This document shows positions 25,473 to 34,555 of a DNA stretch of 64,000 nt, piece by piece. The position numbers and the translations under genes were made by a program. Below the pieces are notes generated by a model. The model worked only from the letters and a program-made list of their open reading frames with translations, was not told the origin of the DNA and ran no database searches. The number at the start of each line of letters is the position of its first letter. The stretch's first letter is position 1. Source of the DNA: Polynucleobacter sp. TSB-Sco08W16 (GTDB lineage: Bacteria; Pseudomonadota; Gammaproteobacteria; Burkholderiales; Burkholderiaceae); NCBI RefSeq assembly GCF_018687455.1, contig NZ_CP061291.1, forward strand, positions 1,736,001 through 1,800,000. The letters are read 5' to 3'.

Positions 25473-26463
25473 GTGCCTGTTGATCTGCGTGATAACTAGA
25501 TCGCACCATGGCGCCTACTGCAGCATGAGAGAAGCCCATCTCATAGGCCTTCTCTTCAAACATCTTAAATATATCAGGGTGAACATAACGCGTAACTGGT
25601 AAGTGATGGCCTGATGGCGCTAGATACTGACCAATGGTAAGCATGTCGATATTGTGCTCACGCATATCACGCATGACCTCGAGAATTTCTTCATCCGTTT
25701 CCCCTAGGCCCACCATCAAACCACTCTTGGTTGGAATATTAGGAAAGCGCTCCTTGAATTCTTTTAACAACTTCAAGGAATGGAGGTAATCAGCTCCAGG
25801 ACGCGCTTGTTTATACAGACGGGGCACTGTCTCAAGGTTGTGATTCATCACATCTGGCAAACCTTGCGGAGCATGCTCAGCAAAGGTGTCCAGAGCCTTA
25901 TCAAGACGTCCACGGAAATCGGGCACCAATACTTCAATACGGGTATTGGGAGACTGTGCACGCGATTGCGAGATGCAATCGACATAATGCATTGCGCCAC
26001 CATCACGCAGGTCATCACGATCCACGCTGGTGATCACGACGTAATTTAATTTGAGTGCGGCAATAGTGCGCGCTAGGTTAGCGGGCTCTTTTTCGTCCAA
26101 AGGATCAGGTCTACCGTGACCCACGTCACAGAATGGGCAGCGACGTGTGCACTTATCACCCATGATCATGAAGGTTGCAGTGCCCTTGCCAAAACACTCA
26201 CCGATATTAGGGCAACTTGCCTCTTCACACACGGTGACTAATTCGTTTTCCCGCAAAATCTTTTTAATCTCAGCAAAGCGTGAGTTACCTGATGCGGCTC
26301 TTACCCGAATCCAGTCCGGCTTCTTTAGTACTTGCTCCAAAGGCACAATCTTGATTGGAATGCGTGCAGTCTTCTCGCTCGATTTTTGCTTACGGGTAGC
26401 ATCGTATTGAAGATCTTGTCGCTCTTCTACTGACTGCTTGATATCGGTCTTATTTATGGTCAT
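25453..26463 (-). CDS. lipA: Lipoyl synthase
   Basis: Radical-SAM enzyme inserting two sulfurs into octanoyl groups to make lipoate. The 336-residue protein shows the auxiliary cluster motif CEEASCPNIGEC, the radical-SAM motif CTRRCPFCDV (CxxxCxxC) and the final RSSYHADQQ, whose Ser ligates the auxiliary cluster. The start overlaps the lipB stop by 4 bp. It acts directly after LipB. Confidence 0.96.
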   Translation of the reverse strand: MTINKTDIKQSVEERQDLQYDATRKQKSSEKTARIPIKIVPLEQVLKKPDWIRVRAASGNSRFAEIKKILRENELVTVCEEASCPNIGECFGKGTATFMIMGDKCTRRCPFCDVGHGRPDPLDEKEPANLARTIAALKLNYVVITSVDRDDLRDGGAMHYVDCISQSRAQSPNTRIEVLVPDFRGRLDKALDTFAEHAPQGLPDVMNHNLETVPRLYKQARPGADYLHSLKLLKEFKERFPNIPTKSGLMVGLGETDEEILEVMRDMREHNIDMLTIGQYLAPSGHHLPVTRYVHPDIFKMFEEKAYEMGFSHAAVGAMVRSSYHADQQAHGAGIV

Positions 26464-27101
26464 GGCATTAGTTGCTTTTGTAAGTGCTCCAAAAGCCTTT
26501 GGCTAATAGTGTCTATATTGTCCTTGATCCCAAGGGTTTGCATATCTACCGTCTTTAAGCCCTCATAGCCACAAGGGTGGATACGCCCAAATGCCTCTAA
26601 ATCAGTAGCTACATTCAAGGCTAGGCCATGGTACGAGCAGCTTTTTGAGACTTTTAGACCAAGAGCAGCCACCTTTGCCCCAACCCATTCAACCGAGACG
26701 CCTAGCTGTTGGGATATATAAATTCCTGGGGCGCCAGGCTTTCTTTCTGCCTGAATACCAAAATCTACCAAGGTATCGATCAGCGCTTGTTCAATACGGA
26801 AGACCAACTCTTTTACAAAAATCCCAAGTCGTTTGAGATCAAGCAAGAGATAAATCACGATCTGACCAGGCCCATGATAAGTAATCTCGCCACCCCGATC
26901 TACTTGCACCATTGGAATGTCATGACTTGGGGAATGCAGATTGCCTGCATCGCCAGCTAAGCCCAATGTAAATACTGGAGGGTGCTCCAAGAGCCATATT
27001 TCATCGGGTGTATCGCTATTACGCTCCCTTGTAAAGAGGCGCATTGCTTCATACGTTTGAGCGTAATCTACTAGACCAAGATGCTTTACGAAAACCGTCA
27101 T
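26460..27101 (-). CDS. lipB: Octanoyl-[acyl-carrier-protein]-protein N-octanoyltransferase
   Basis: Moves octanoyl groups from acyl carrier protein to lipoate-dependent enzymes. The 213-residue protein contains the family motifs LLEHPPVFTLGL, VDRGGEITYHGPGQIVIYLL (RGG-x-TYHGPGQ) and the catalytic Cys/Lys region in GAKVAALGLKVSKSCSYHGLALNV. It is directly followed by lipA with an ATGA-type overlap, and preceded by DUF493. Confidence 0.95.
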   Translation of the reverse strand: MTVFVKHLGLVDYAQTYEAMRLFTRERNSDTPDEIWLLEHPPVFTLGLAGDAGNLHSPSHDIPMVQVDRGGEITYHGPGQIVIYLLLDLKRLGIFVKELVFRIEQALIDTLVDFGIQAERKPGAPGIYISQQLGVSVEWVGAKVAALGLKVSKSCSYHGLALNVATDLEAFGRIHPCGYEGLKTVDMQTLGIKDNIDTISQRLLEHLQKQLMP

Positions 27102-27110
27102 GAACTCTGA

Positions 27111-27377
27111 TTAGAGAACGATGCTCACTAATGGATGGGTTGATAACGTACGATAAAGCTCATCTAACTGTTCGCGACTAGTCGCTGTAATGGGCAAAGT
27201 AATACCCAAATAATTTCCATCCTTTGATGGTCTCTGCTCTACCTTACTCTCGTCAAAAGTAGGATCAAATTGCTTAGCAATATGCACTATTGCAGGCAAA
27301 TACTCTGGATTATTTTTTCCCATTACCTTGATAGGAAAAAGAGAGGGATACTCAATCAGTGATTTTTCTTCAGCCAT
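27111..27377 (-). CDS. DUF493 (YbeD-like) protein
   Basis: An 88-residue protein with the DUF493 fold signature SLFPIKVMGKNNPEY, ITLPITATSREQLDELYRTLSTHPLVSIVL (LDELYRTL core). The ATG at 27377 (MAEEKSLIEYP) was chosen over an in-frame start 78 bp upstream because it gives the family length. Such genes commonly precede lipB. Regulation of lipoate synthesis has been suggested for YbeD, but its role is not established. Confidence 0.85.
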   Translation of the reverse strand: MAEEKSLIEYPSLFPIKVMGKNNPEYLPAIVHIAKQFDPTFDESKVEQRPSKDGNYLGITLPITATSREQLDELYRTLSTHPLVSIVL

Positions 27378-27388
27378 ATTTTTCTTTC

Positions 27389-28117
27389 TTATTCTGATTG
27401 TTTTCGATGGTCTGGCATACCTAACCAGGCGCCAGAAATAATATTGCGAATGCAATGCAGACGACGATGGAAAAAATGGTCAGCGCCTGGCACTACTTGA
27501 ACGGTGAGTTCTTGAGGACGCGCCCAATCCAAGACATCTATTAATGGAATAGTTTCATCGAGCTCACCGTGAATCAAAATCGTATCAGCAGGTACCTGAG
27601 CCAATGTCCACTTACCTGCCGCACTTCCTACCATGACTAAGCGCTCTGCAGGACGGCCTAACTCGGCCAATCTTTGGACCAAGTGACTGCCCACAAAACT
27701 ACCAAAGGAAAATCCAGAAACTACTAATGGCAAAGTATTCGCAGAGGCAGTCCACGCTTGATTGGCGCTAGCCTCGAGTTGAGACCAGCTTGATGGTGTT
27801 TGCATCCACTCAGTCACATGTAGCAAATCTTCTAACTCACCAACGCCGTCATCATGTACGCCCTCTGTGCCACCAACACCACGAAAGTTTGGACGCACGC
27901 TCACATATCCCAACTGATTAAATGCTCGGGCCATAGTTTGGGCAACTTTGTTATCCATCGTACCCCCCATTAAAGGATGAGGATGCGCCACCAATGCAAG
28001 GCCACGCACCATAAAGGCTGGGTTAGTTTTTAATTCATCCGGGAGATCGATGGACATTTCCATCGAACCAACAAGACCATCAATCTGAATTACTTTGTTA
28101 CGGCTATTCATGAACAC
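27389..28117 (-). CDS. Alpha/beta hydrolase
   Basis: A 242-residue serine hydrolase of the dienelactone-hydrolase-like alpha/beta group. The oxyanion segment is LVAHPHPLMGGTMDNKV, the nucleophile elbow GFSFGS (Ser near 133), the acid lies near LIHGELDETIP and the catalytic His is in GADHFFH. These proteins are usually cytoplasmic; the natural substrate is unknown. It lies 11 bp upstream of DUF493 in the same direction. Confidence 0.85.
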   Translation of the reverse strand: MFMNSRNKVIQIDGLVGSMEMSIDLPDELKTNPAFMVRGLALVAHPHPLMGGTMDNKVAQTMARAFNQLGYVSVRPNFRGVGGTEGVHDDGVGELEDLLHVTEWMQTPSSWSQLEASANQAWTASANTLPLVVSGFSFGSFVGSHLVQRLAELGRPAERLVMVGSAAGKWTLAQVPADTILIHGELDETIPLIDVLDWARPQELTVQVVPGADHFFHRRLHCIRNIISGAWLGMPDHRKQSE

Positions 28118-28150
28118 ACTTTCAACAAAAACTAAATTAACTTAGCTTTT

Positions 28151-28459
28151 CTAAGCCAATTGCAAACGCTCTACCGGTATACCCTGGATTAAATGGGATT
28201 GAATAATTTCTTCGACGTCCTCTTTATCAATCATGGTGTACCAAGTACCTTGTGGATAGATCACCATGACGGGTCCGTCAGCGCAGCGATCTAAACATCC
28301 CGCTTTATTCACCCGAATTTTTCCAGGGCCTGCAAGCCCGAGTTCTTTGACTCTATTTTTAGCGTACTCAAATAGGGCAAAAGCATTATGACGATCACAA
28401 CAGTCTTCACCGTTGCTACGTTGATTCAAGCAAAAAAATAAGTGGTGTGAAAAGCTCAT
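28151..28459 (-). CDS. Thioredoxin-like [2Fe-2S] ferredoxin
   Basis: A 102-residue protein with a thioredoxin-like [2Fe-2S] fold: HHLFFCLNQRSNGEDCC supplies the first ligands and RVNKAGCLDRCADGPVMVIYPQG the second pair, in the same pattern as NuoE and Shethna-type ferredoxins. It probably carries electrons in the cytoplasm; the partner is unknown. It lies between the hydrolase and the VanZ-family gene, all on the minus strand. Confidence 0.85.
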   Translation of the reverse strand: MSFSHHLFFCLNQRSNGEDCCDRHNAFALFEYAKNRVKELGLAGPGKIRVNKAGCLDRCADGPVMVIYPQGTWYTMIDKEDVEEIIQSHLIQGIPVERLQLA

Positions 28460-28475
28460 AGAAAAATTATATGCA

Positions 28476-29570
28476 TCAATGTGTTGATTGAAGTTCTTTG
28501 GTGTTACGAATCATCCAAAAGAAGGCCATGGGTAACCATATCACTGAAACCCACTGCATCAACTCATTAAAGTGCAATAAACGTCCTTGGTTCCAATGTC
28601 TTAGGGTGAGTATGAAATAAGGATTATCGGGCAATACATTGATGGCGATGGTTACGACGACCAAACAGAGCATCGCTAAGTAGTACTTTGTGCTTTGACG
28701 TAAACGCAATGCCCATCGCAAAGCTAGGACTGCTAAACACATTCCCCAGAAAGCACCGGTAGTGAGCCATATCAAACTAAACTCTCCTCCAAACTGAAGG
28801 GCTGTAAACAATATCTTGAGTAAAACGGTGAAACCAAGCAACCCATTGAGGATTTGCCACTGAGGCGCTTTGGGGCGCATGCCTAGAGACAATAAAAGTG
28901 CCGCACCCAACCAACAAAGCCCGGTAATCAGTGTTTCTTGCACCACCTGATTGATCACCGTTGTTCCCCAATCGATCGATCCGAAAATCACATGCCCCCA
29001 GCCACCAATGCCCAACCAAGAACTTTGGGGGTAAATCTGTGACCATGGAAATAAAAGACACAACACACAGATTGCCCAATTCAAACCAAACCACTGGTCA
29101 AATCTACGCCGAATAGCGCTTCCAGATAGCCACTCGGGACCCAGAGGAATCGCTAATAAGCCGCCTAATAAGCCCCCGAATACATTGGCCCACCAATCCA
29201 TCAAGCTTGGAATACGGGTAGGAACCCAAGATTGCAGAGTTTCGACACTAAAAGCTACGAGAGCGCTCAGACTAATGGCCATACCCAGGGCAACAAAATT
29301 TCGCCAACGTGGATATGCAGCAAAAACCAATAGAAACCCAAAGGGGATATAAGCCAGGATATTCACTGAAACATCAAAGAGGGTAATAAAACGTGGCAAG
29401 GGAGCATCCACCCATGCCCACGCAGTAATTCCGTTTTGGAAGTCAAAATCGAATGGATTTAGGCTTATGTACAGGATTAGAAGGGCATACATGAGGCTAG
29501 AGGCTCTAGCCAGGGGCATAGCTTGTAGAGGCCATGCCAATTTGCGAGGACGCTGAACTTTCTCGTGCAT
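28476..29570 (-). CDS. VanZ-like family membrane protein
   Basis: A 364-residue protein with about eight or nine hydrophobic helices. The N-terminal part has the VanZ-like pattern LYISLNPFDF, FVNILAYIPFGFLL (NILAYIPFGF) and VETLQSWVPTRIPSLMDWWANVFGGLLGG (core VETLQ..R.PS..D...N..G). The function is not known beyond the family name. It is longer than minimal VanZ proteins, with an additional C-terminal set of helices. It diverges from birA by 37 bp. Confidence 0.8.
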   Translation of the reverse strand: MHEKVQRPRKLAWPLQAMPLARASSLMYALLILYISLNPFDFDFQNGITAWAWVDAPLPRFITLFDVSVNILAYIPFGFLLVFAAYPRWRNFVALGMAISLSALVAFSVETLQSWVPTRIPSLMDWWANVFGGLLGGLLAIPLGPEWLSGSAIRRRFDQWFGLNWAICVLCLLFPWSQIYPQSSWLGIGGWGHVIFGSIDWGTTVINQVVQETLITGLCWLGAALLLSLGMRPKAPQWQILNGLLGFTVLLKILFTALQFGGEFSLIWLTTGAFWGMCLAVLALRWALRLRQSTKYYLAMLCLVVVTIAINVLPDNPYFILTLRHWNQGRLLHFNELMQWVSVIWLPMAFFWMIRNTKELQSTH

Positions 29571-29607
29571 TCCACAATTCTAGGTCAGACCTTTCTACAA
29601 TGGCGAA

Positions 29608-30405
29608 ATGACTGCTAATTGCATCCTTGAGCGTGTTGCCGAAACAAAATCCACCAACGATGATCTTCTTGAGCGCTGGCGGGCTGGCGCGCTCATTGAC
29701 CCCGTTGCTCGTATCACCCAAAAGCAGACAGCGGGTAAAGGGCGGGCTGGACGCGTCTGGGTAGCCAACCCCGAAGACTCCCTCTGCTTTTCAATGGCTT
29801 TTCCTTTCAGCAGAAGCCCTGCTGAATTAACGGGATTAAGTCTTGTGGTGGGTTTGGCGGCTATTGAAGGTATTGCTCAGGCATGCCATCTTGAGCAGGA
29901 TCTTCTTCATCATGCAGGGCTTCGCCTCAAATGGCCTAATGATTTATTGCTGAACAACGCAAAATTAGGTGGTATTTTGATTGAAGGTGGACAAGCAAAA
30001 TCGGGTGACCCTAGCTGGATGATTGTTGGTGTTGGCGTGAATTTACGGAACGCCAGCGGCATAGAAAAAAATCTTACTCAAAATGACATCAAAGTCGGGT
30101 CACTAGACCAGTTACTGCCCCTAGCAATAAAGCCCCCCGAGCCTGAATACCTTTGGCTAAGCTTGATTGATTCGTTTACTAAGCATTTCAAAAACTTTGA
30201 TCAACACGGTTTTGTAGCATATCAAAGTCAGTGGCTTAAATGGGATGCTTTTGCAGATCAAAAAGTATGCATATCAGGGGCAGGAAAAGATCCCACCTAC
30301 GGTATTGCAAGAGGAGTTGATGCCAAGGGAGCCCTTATGCTTAAGCAAGAAGATAAAACTGTTGCAATTTATGCTGGTGATGTTTCTCTCAGAATGCAAT
30401 CATGA
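29608..30405 (+). CDS. birA: Biotin-[acetyl-CoA-carboxylase] ligase
   Basis: Attaches biotin to the carrier protein of acetyl-CoA carboxylase. The 265 residues contain the biotinyl-AMP loop QKQTAGKGRAGRVW, the LKWPNDLLLNNAKLGGILIE motif (KWPND core) and a C-terminal domain. It has no N-terminal helix-turn-helix, so it is a monofunctional class I ligase without repressor function. The stop overlaps the coaX start. Confidence 0.94.
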   Translation: MTANCILERVAETKSTNDDLLERWRAGALIDPVARITQKQTAGKGRAGRVWVANPEDSLCFSMAFPFSRSPAELTGLSLVVGLAAIEGIAQACHLEQDLLHHAGLRLKWPNDLLLNNAKLGGILIEGGQAKSGDPSWMIVGVGVNLRNASGIEKNLTQNDIKVGSLDQLLPLAIKPPEPEYLWLSLIDSFTKHFKNFDQHGFVAYQSQWLKWDAFADQKVCISGAGKDPTYGIARGVDAKGALMLKQEDKTVAIYAGDVSLRMQS

Positions 30406-31214
30406 GTCTCTATTTAATATTTGATGTTGGCAATACCCGCTTGAAATGGGCTGCTGTTGAATCAAATCAACAGCCATCTGACCAACAAAAAAAATTGTGG
30501 GCCTATTCAGGATCTATTAGCAGCGCTTCATTGCAATCGCCCGAACACCGAGCTGAATTAGCCGATTACATTTCTAAGACTCTCCCAATGCCGAGCGCAA
30601 TTGCCTTTAGTTGTGTCGCAGGTGAAGAAGCAATCATCAATCTCAAATCACTCTTTCCTCAATGGAAAGAGATTGCATGGAAGCAATTAAGCGGTGATAG
30701 TACTTTTGAAGGGATTCGCACCTTATACCAAGAGCCTAGCAAGCTTGGCGCAGATCGCATGGCAGCGATCATAGGAGCACGTGCATTATCCAAGAGAAAT
30801 ACTTTGATAATCAATGCCGGCACCGCTACAACCATTGATTTGTTGGGCTCTAACGGCGTCCACTATGGCGGCTGGATCTTGCCAGGCCTTGGCCTGATGC
30901 AACAAAGCTTAGAGACCAACACAGCGCAGCTACCCCTGGCAATACGCGGCGATGCTCACCATGGTTTTGGTGTTTGTACCAATGACGCCATTATTGGCGG
31001 TTGTGATGCTGCTCAAATTGGTGCTATTCAATACGCGCTCAATATTGCAAAAGAAATGAATCACCCAATTGAAAAAGTATGGCTTGACGGTGGTAATGCC
31101 AAATTATTGGCAAAAGAAATTGGGCAGTTGAGCAAGCTTAATGCAGTCAACATTGAAATCAGCGAAGGCTTGGTATTGCGCGGTGTGTGGGCGTGGCTCT
31201 TAAAGAGCTTATAA
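30402..31214 (+). CDS. coaX: Type III pantothenate kinase
   Basis: First enzyme of coenzyme A synthesis, of the CoaX type. The 270-residue protein has the P-loop-like FDVGNTRLKWA near the start, LGADRMAAIIGA near residue 115 and INAGTATTIDLL. It overlaps birA by 4 bp (ATGA), an arrangement frequent in Burkholderiales, and ends 7 bp from the convergent rfaE2. Confidence 0.94.
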   Translation: MSLYLIFDVGNTRLKWAAVESNQQPSDQQKKLWAYSGSISSASLQSPEHRAELADYISKTLPMPSAIAFSCVAGEEAIINLKSLFPQWKEIAWKQLSGDSTFEGIRTLYQEPSKLGADRMAAIIGARALSKRNTLIINAGTATTIDLLGSNGVHYGGWILPGLGLMQQSLETNTAQLPLAIRGDAHHGFGVCTNDAIIGGCDAAQIGAIQYALNIAKEMNHPIEKVWLDGGNAKLLAKEIGQLSKLNAVNIEISEGLVLRGVWAWLLKSL

Positions 31215-31220
31215 GAAATA

Positions 31221-31709
31221 TTAAGAGCGAATTTTCCCTAGCAAGCTAGTAGTTGATCGCTCGTATAAAAAAGGAATGGCAATCGCCTTCCCGCCCCAGG
31301 TTTTTACAAGCTGGGTTTCTGCCAAGGTATCGATCTCATAATCGCCACCCTTTACGTAAATATCAGGGTGAATTTTTTCGATCAGATTAACCGGTGTTTG
31401 CTCAGTGAATAACACTGCCATATCAACACTCTCAAGAGCAGCTAATAAAGCCTGACGATCTGCCTCAGAGTTAATGGGCCTGTCATCCCCCTTACCCAAC
31501 ATCCTGACTGACGCATCAGAATTCACTCCCACCACCAAACTTGCGCCTAGCGCTCGAGCTTGAGCTAAATAACTAGCGTGGCCACGATGCAAAATATCAA
31601 ACACCCCGTTAGTGAATACTAATGGTCTAGGTAACTTAGCAATTCGAGCATCGAGCTCTGCCAAAGGGCAAACTTTAGATTCAAAAGAGGGTGGGGGCAA
31701 AGTGCTCAT
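31221..31709 (-). CDS. rfaE2: D-glycero-beta-D-manno-heptose 1-phosphate adenylyltransferase
   Basis: Makes ADP-heptose for the lipopolysaccharide core. The 162-residue protein is a stand-alone nucleotidyltransferase domain with the motif VFTNGVFDILHRGHASYL, the RPINSEADRQALLAAL segment and the C-terminal YERSTTSLLGKI (ISSRSTTAII-like). The kinase half (RfaE1) is not fused and is not in the window. Confidence 0.92.
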   Translation of the reverse strand: MSTLPPPSFESKVCPLAELDARIAKLPRPLVFTNGVFDILHRGHASYLAQARALGASLVVGVNSDASVRMLGKGDDRPINSEADRQALLAALESVDMAVLFTEQTPVNLIEKIHPDIYVKGGDYEIDTLAETQLVKTWGGKAIAIPFLYERSTTSLLGKIRS

Positions 31710-31802
31710 AACTCCATATTAATGGCTTTACGTGAGGCCCTGCGATATTGCTCATAATGTCTTAGACTTGACGCCTAATCTGCAGAACAACGAAGAGACA
31801 AT

Positions 31803-32384
31803 ATGAACCGCATCGTAAGCAATATAGTAGTTGGCTGTCTTTTTACTCTTTTTATCTTTTTTCCAGGGATGAAGCTAGCAAATGCAGCCCCAAGCTGTAG
31901 CCCACTTTTATCCCATACTTTCCCACGCCTACAAGATGAAGCGCCACAAAATCTCTGCCAATATCAAGGTAAAGTCATTTTGGCGGTAAATACTGCCAGC
32001 TTTTGTGGATTCACCAGTCAATATGAGGGCCTAGAAAAAATCTATGCCAAATACAAAGATCAAGGTTTTGTAGTGCTTGGCTTTCCTTCGAATGATTTTG
32101 GTCAACAAGAACCTGGTAGCAATAAAGAAATCGCAGACTTTTGTAAAAACACATATGACGTGAAATTCCCTATGTTTGCCAAAACCGTAGTTTCGGGCAG
32201 CAATCCAAACTCTTTTTTCAAAATGCTGATTGCCAAAACAGGTACCACTCCAAAATGGAATTTCTATAAATATTTAATAGATCGCAATGGCAATGTCGTT
32301 GACTCTTTTGGTAGTGTCACTAAGCCTACTAGTAACTCCATAACGGATGAGATAGAAAAACTCCTGAAGGAGAAAGCACAGTGA
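31803..32384 (+). CDS. Exported glutathione peroxidase family protein
   Basis: Thiol peroxidase of 193 residues with an N-terminal signal peptide (about residues 1-28, ending KLANAA), so it should act in the periplasm. The peroxidatic Cys is in NTASFCGFTSQYEGLEKIY. The Gln/Trp partners appear in FPSNDFGQQEPG and KWNFYKYLIDRNG. It uses a normal Cys codon, not selenocysteine. It heads a run of overlapping genes for membrane lipid modification; its stop overlaps the next start as GTGA. Confidence 0.9.
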   Translation: MNRIVSNIVVGCLFTLFIFFPGMKLANAAPSCSPLLSHTFPRLQDEAPQNLCQYQGKVILAVNTASFCGFTSQYEGLEKIYAKYKDQGFVVLGFPSNDFGQQEPGSNKEIADFCKNTYDVKFPMFAKTVVSGSNPNSFFKMLIAKTGTTPKWNFYKYLIDRNGNVVDSFGSVTKPTSNSITDEIEKLLKEKAQ

Positions 32385-33769
32385 TCAAAAAAAGAATTGC
32401 CATTATTGGTGCTGGTATCTCTGGTCTAGGCTGCGCATATGCACTAAGACAGCATCCTGAAATGGAAATCACCTTATATGAAGGTGGAGACCATATTGGT
32501 GGACATAGCAACACCGTTGACTTCACTTGCAATATAGCTGGTCAAGAAATTACACATGGCATAGACACTGGCTTCTTGGTTTTTAACCGCAAGACCTACC
32601 CCCGCTTAGTCAGACTTTTTGAAGAAATTAAGGCGCCCGTGGCCCCTTCTGAAATGTCATTTTCAGTGTCTATTGATGCTTCCGAAAAAAGTCCCCATCA
32701 CCCTAAAATTGAATGGGCGGGGAATGACCTCAATTCTTTTTTTGGGCAACGGTCGAATTTACTCTCACCGTCCTTTTGGAGAATGGCATATGACATCTTG
32801 CGCTTCAATCGTATGGCTACCAAGCTTGCTCAGCAGCAGATAGATGCCGGCCACCACTACGCTGAGCCAGATGAAACAATTGCTAATTTCTTAGATCGAA
32901 ACCGTTTTAGCCAAAGTTTCAGAGAGAATTACTTTCTCCCCATGATTGGCGCGATCTGGTCTTGTTCTGTTGAGCAAATGTTGGCATTTCCGATTCAGAC
33001 CATGGTTCGTTTCTGCCACAACCATGGCTTATTGCAAATCCAGAATCGACCACAGTGGCTCACCATCAAAGGTGGTTCGCGGGAATACGTTAAACGTATT
33101 GTGAGCGCCCTCGAGAAACATCAGATTGCGATTAAACGCGAAGCGGTATTGCGAGTCAATGCCAGTCAAGGTGATGCAGCCCAAGTTGAGGTCATTAGCT
33201 CATCGGGCTCTGCAATGTTTGATGAAGTGGTGATGGCCTGCCATAGTGATCAAACTCTAGATCTGGTTCATGGGATTGACCAGCAAGCCAGAAATATTCT
33301 TGCCGCCGTTCCTTACCAAAAGAATCGGGCCATTCTGCACACAGACACGCGCTTCCTACCCGAAGCAAATCGCTGCTGGGCTGCCTGGAACTACACAGCA
33401 AAATCAGGTGCCACGCCCTCCTCTAAACAGCACGTCAGCGTTAACTACCTCATCAATCGCTTGCAACCATTACCTGAGCAATTGAAAAATACACAGATTA
33501 TTGTGAGTCTGAATCCCGCATCCGAGCCAGACCCTAAGCTAGTTCATCAAGAGATTCACTATTCACATCCAGTATTTGATATGAATGCCATTCAAGCCCA
33601 AAAAGAATTACCGCTGATTCAGGGTACATCCTCCATTTGGTATTGCGGGGCTTGGACAGGCTTTGGCTTTCATGAGGATGGATTGAGATCTGGTGAGCTA
33701 GTCGCAGAGGCCTTAATAGAAAATATTCGGTCACCACTGCAAAGCACTCCCAAGCAAGATGCCCGTTAA
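32381..33769 (+). CDS. FAD-dependent amine oxidase-like oxidoreductase
   Basis: A 462-residue flavoprotein with an N-terminal dinucleotide-binding motif IAIIGAGISGLGCAYALRQ, the following EGGDHIGGHSNTVDF, and a C-terminal FAD end WYCGAWTGFGFHEDGLRSGELVAE. The GTG start at 32381 follows GAAGGAG. These proteins are regularly linked with DUF1365 and a Cfa-like methyltransferase. In Rhodobacter related flavoproteins help make modified fatty acids during singlet-oxygen stress. The exact reaction is inferred. Confidence 0.82.
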   Translation: MIKKRIAIIGAGISGLGCAYALRQHPEMEITLYEGGDHIGGHSNTVDFTCNIAGQEITHGIDTGFLVFNRKTYPRLVRLFEEIKAPVAPSEMSFSVSIDASEKSPHHPKIEWAGNDLNSFFGQRSNLLSPSFWRMAYDILRFNRMATKLAQQQIDAGHHYAEPDETIANFLDRNRFSQSFRENYFLPMIGAIWSCSVEQMLAFPIQTMVRFCHNHGLLQIQNRPQWLTIKGGSREYVKRIVSALEKHQIAIKREAVLRVNASQGDAAQVEVISSSGSAMFDEVVMACHSDQTLDLVHGIDQQARNILAAVPYQKNRAILHTDTRFLPEANRCWAAWNYTAKSGATPSSKQHVSVNYLINRLQPLPEQLKNTQIIVSLNPASEPDPKLVHQEIHYSHPVFDMNAIQAQKELPLIQGTSSIWYCGAWTGFGFHEDGLRSGELVAEALIENIRSPLQSTPKQDAR

Positions 33770-34555
33770 ATGAATCAACCAAAGATCAACTTTGGAGTAG
33801 TGAAACATCGGCGTCTGCGACCAGCAAAGAATGCTTTTGGCTACGGTGTATTCACCTTATCTATTCCCATGCGGGCAAGAAAGCAAAATCCCCGCCTGCT
33901 TCGCGATTGCGGCCTTCACGACAATAGCTTGGGTATCTGCTCCTTCTTTGATAAGGATCATGGGCTTGGTGAGGCTGATAGCCTCTCTTGGATTGAAAAT
34001 ATTTTGCAAGAAAATGGTCTTCACAACATCGATGGAGAAATATGGCTTCATACTTTTCCTAGAGTGTTAGGTTACGTATTTAATCCCGTTAGCTTCTGGG
34101 TATGCACAAATTCTGATGGCTTAGTTAAAGCGGTGTTGGCTGAAGTAAATAATACTTTTGGCGAGCGTCATTGCTACTTATTGCATAAAGATTCAGGAGA
34201 GCCCCTGCAATCTGGAGAGACACTGAGCAGTAAGAAGGTATTTCATGTTTCACCGTTCTGCGAAGTGCGAGGCGAATATCAATTTCGTTTTTTGTTTTCC
34301 GAAGATAGTAGCTCCAAGAAAAACTCCGTATACCGCATTGAGCTTCATGAGGACGGACTGCCACTTATTAATACCAGTATTAGCGGCACGAGTCGCCTCC
34401 TTAGTAGGTATAACCTATACCTAGCCCTTTTACGCTACCCCCTCATGAGCCTTGGAGTGATTTTCCGTATCCATTGGCAAGCATTGAAATTATGGCTAAA
34501 AGGTGTACCCTTTCACTCAAAACCTAAACCACCGGAATTCGAAGTCAGCAGATGA
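33770..34555 (+). CDS. DUF1365 family protein
   Basis: A 261-residue protein with the DUF1365 signatures VKHRRLRPAKNAFGYGVF, LHTFPRVLGYVFNPVSFWVC, AVLAEVNNTFGERHCYLL and the C-terminal LRYPLMSLGVIFRIHWQALKLWLKG. The enzymatic activity is unknown. It starts directly after the flavoprotein stop and overlaps the methyltransferase, so the products probably act on the same lipid pathway. Confidence 0.88.
   Translation: MNQPKINFGVVKHRRLRPAKNAFGYGVFTLSIPMRARKQNPRLLRDCGLHDNSLGICSFFDKDHGLGEADSLSWIENILQENGLHNIDGEIWLHTFPRVLGYVFNPVSFWVCTNSDGLVKAVLAEVNNTFGERHCYLLHKDSGEPLQSGETLSSKKVFHVSPFCEVRGEYQFRFLFSEDSSSKKNSVYRIELHEDGLPLINTSISGTSRLLSRYNLYLALLRYPLMSLGVIFRIHWQALKLWLKGVPFHSKPKPPEFEVSR

Noticed and set aside
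31803..32384. Selenocysteine in the glutathione peroxidase
   Set aside because: The peroxidatic position is a normal Cys codon (TGT) and there is no in-frame TGA.
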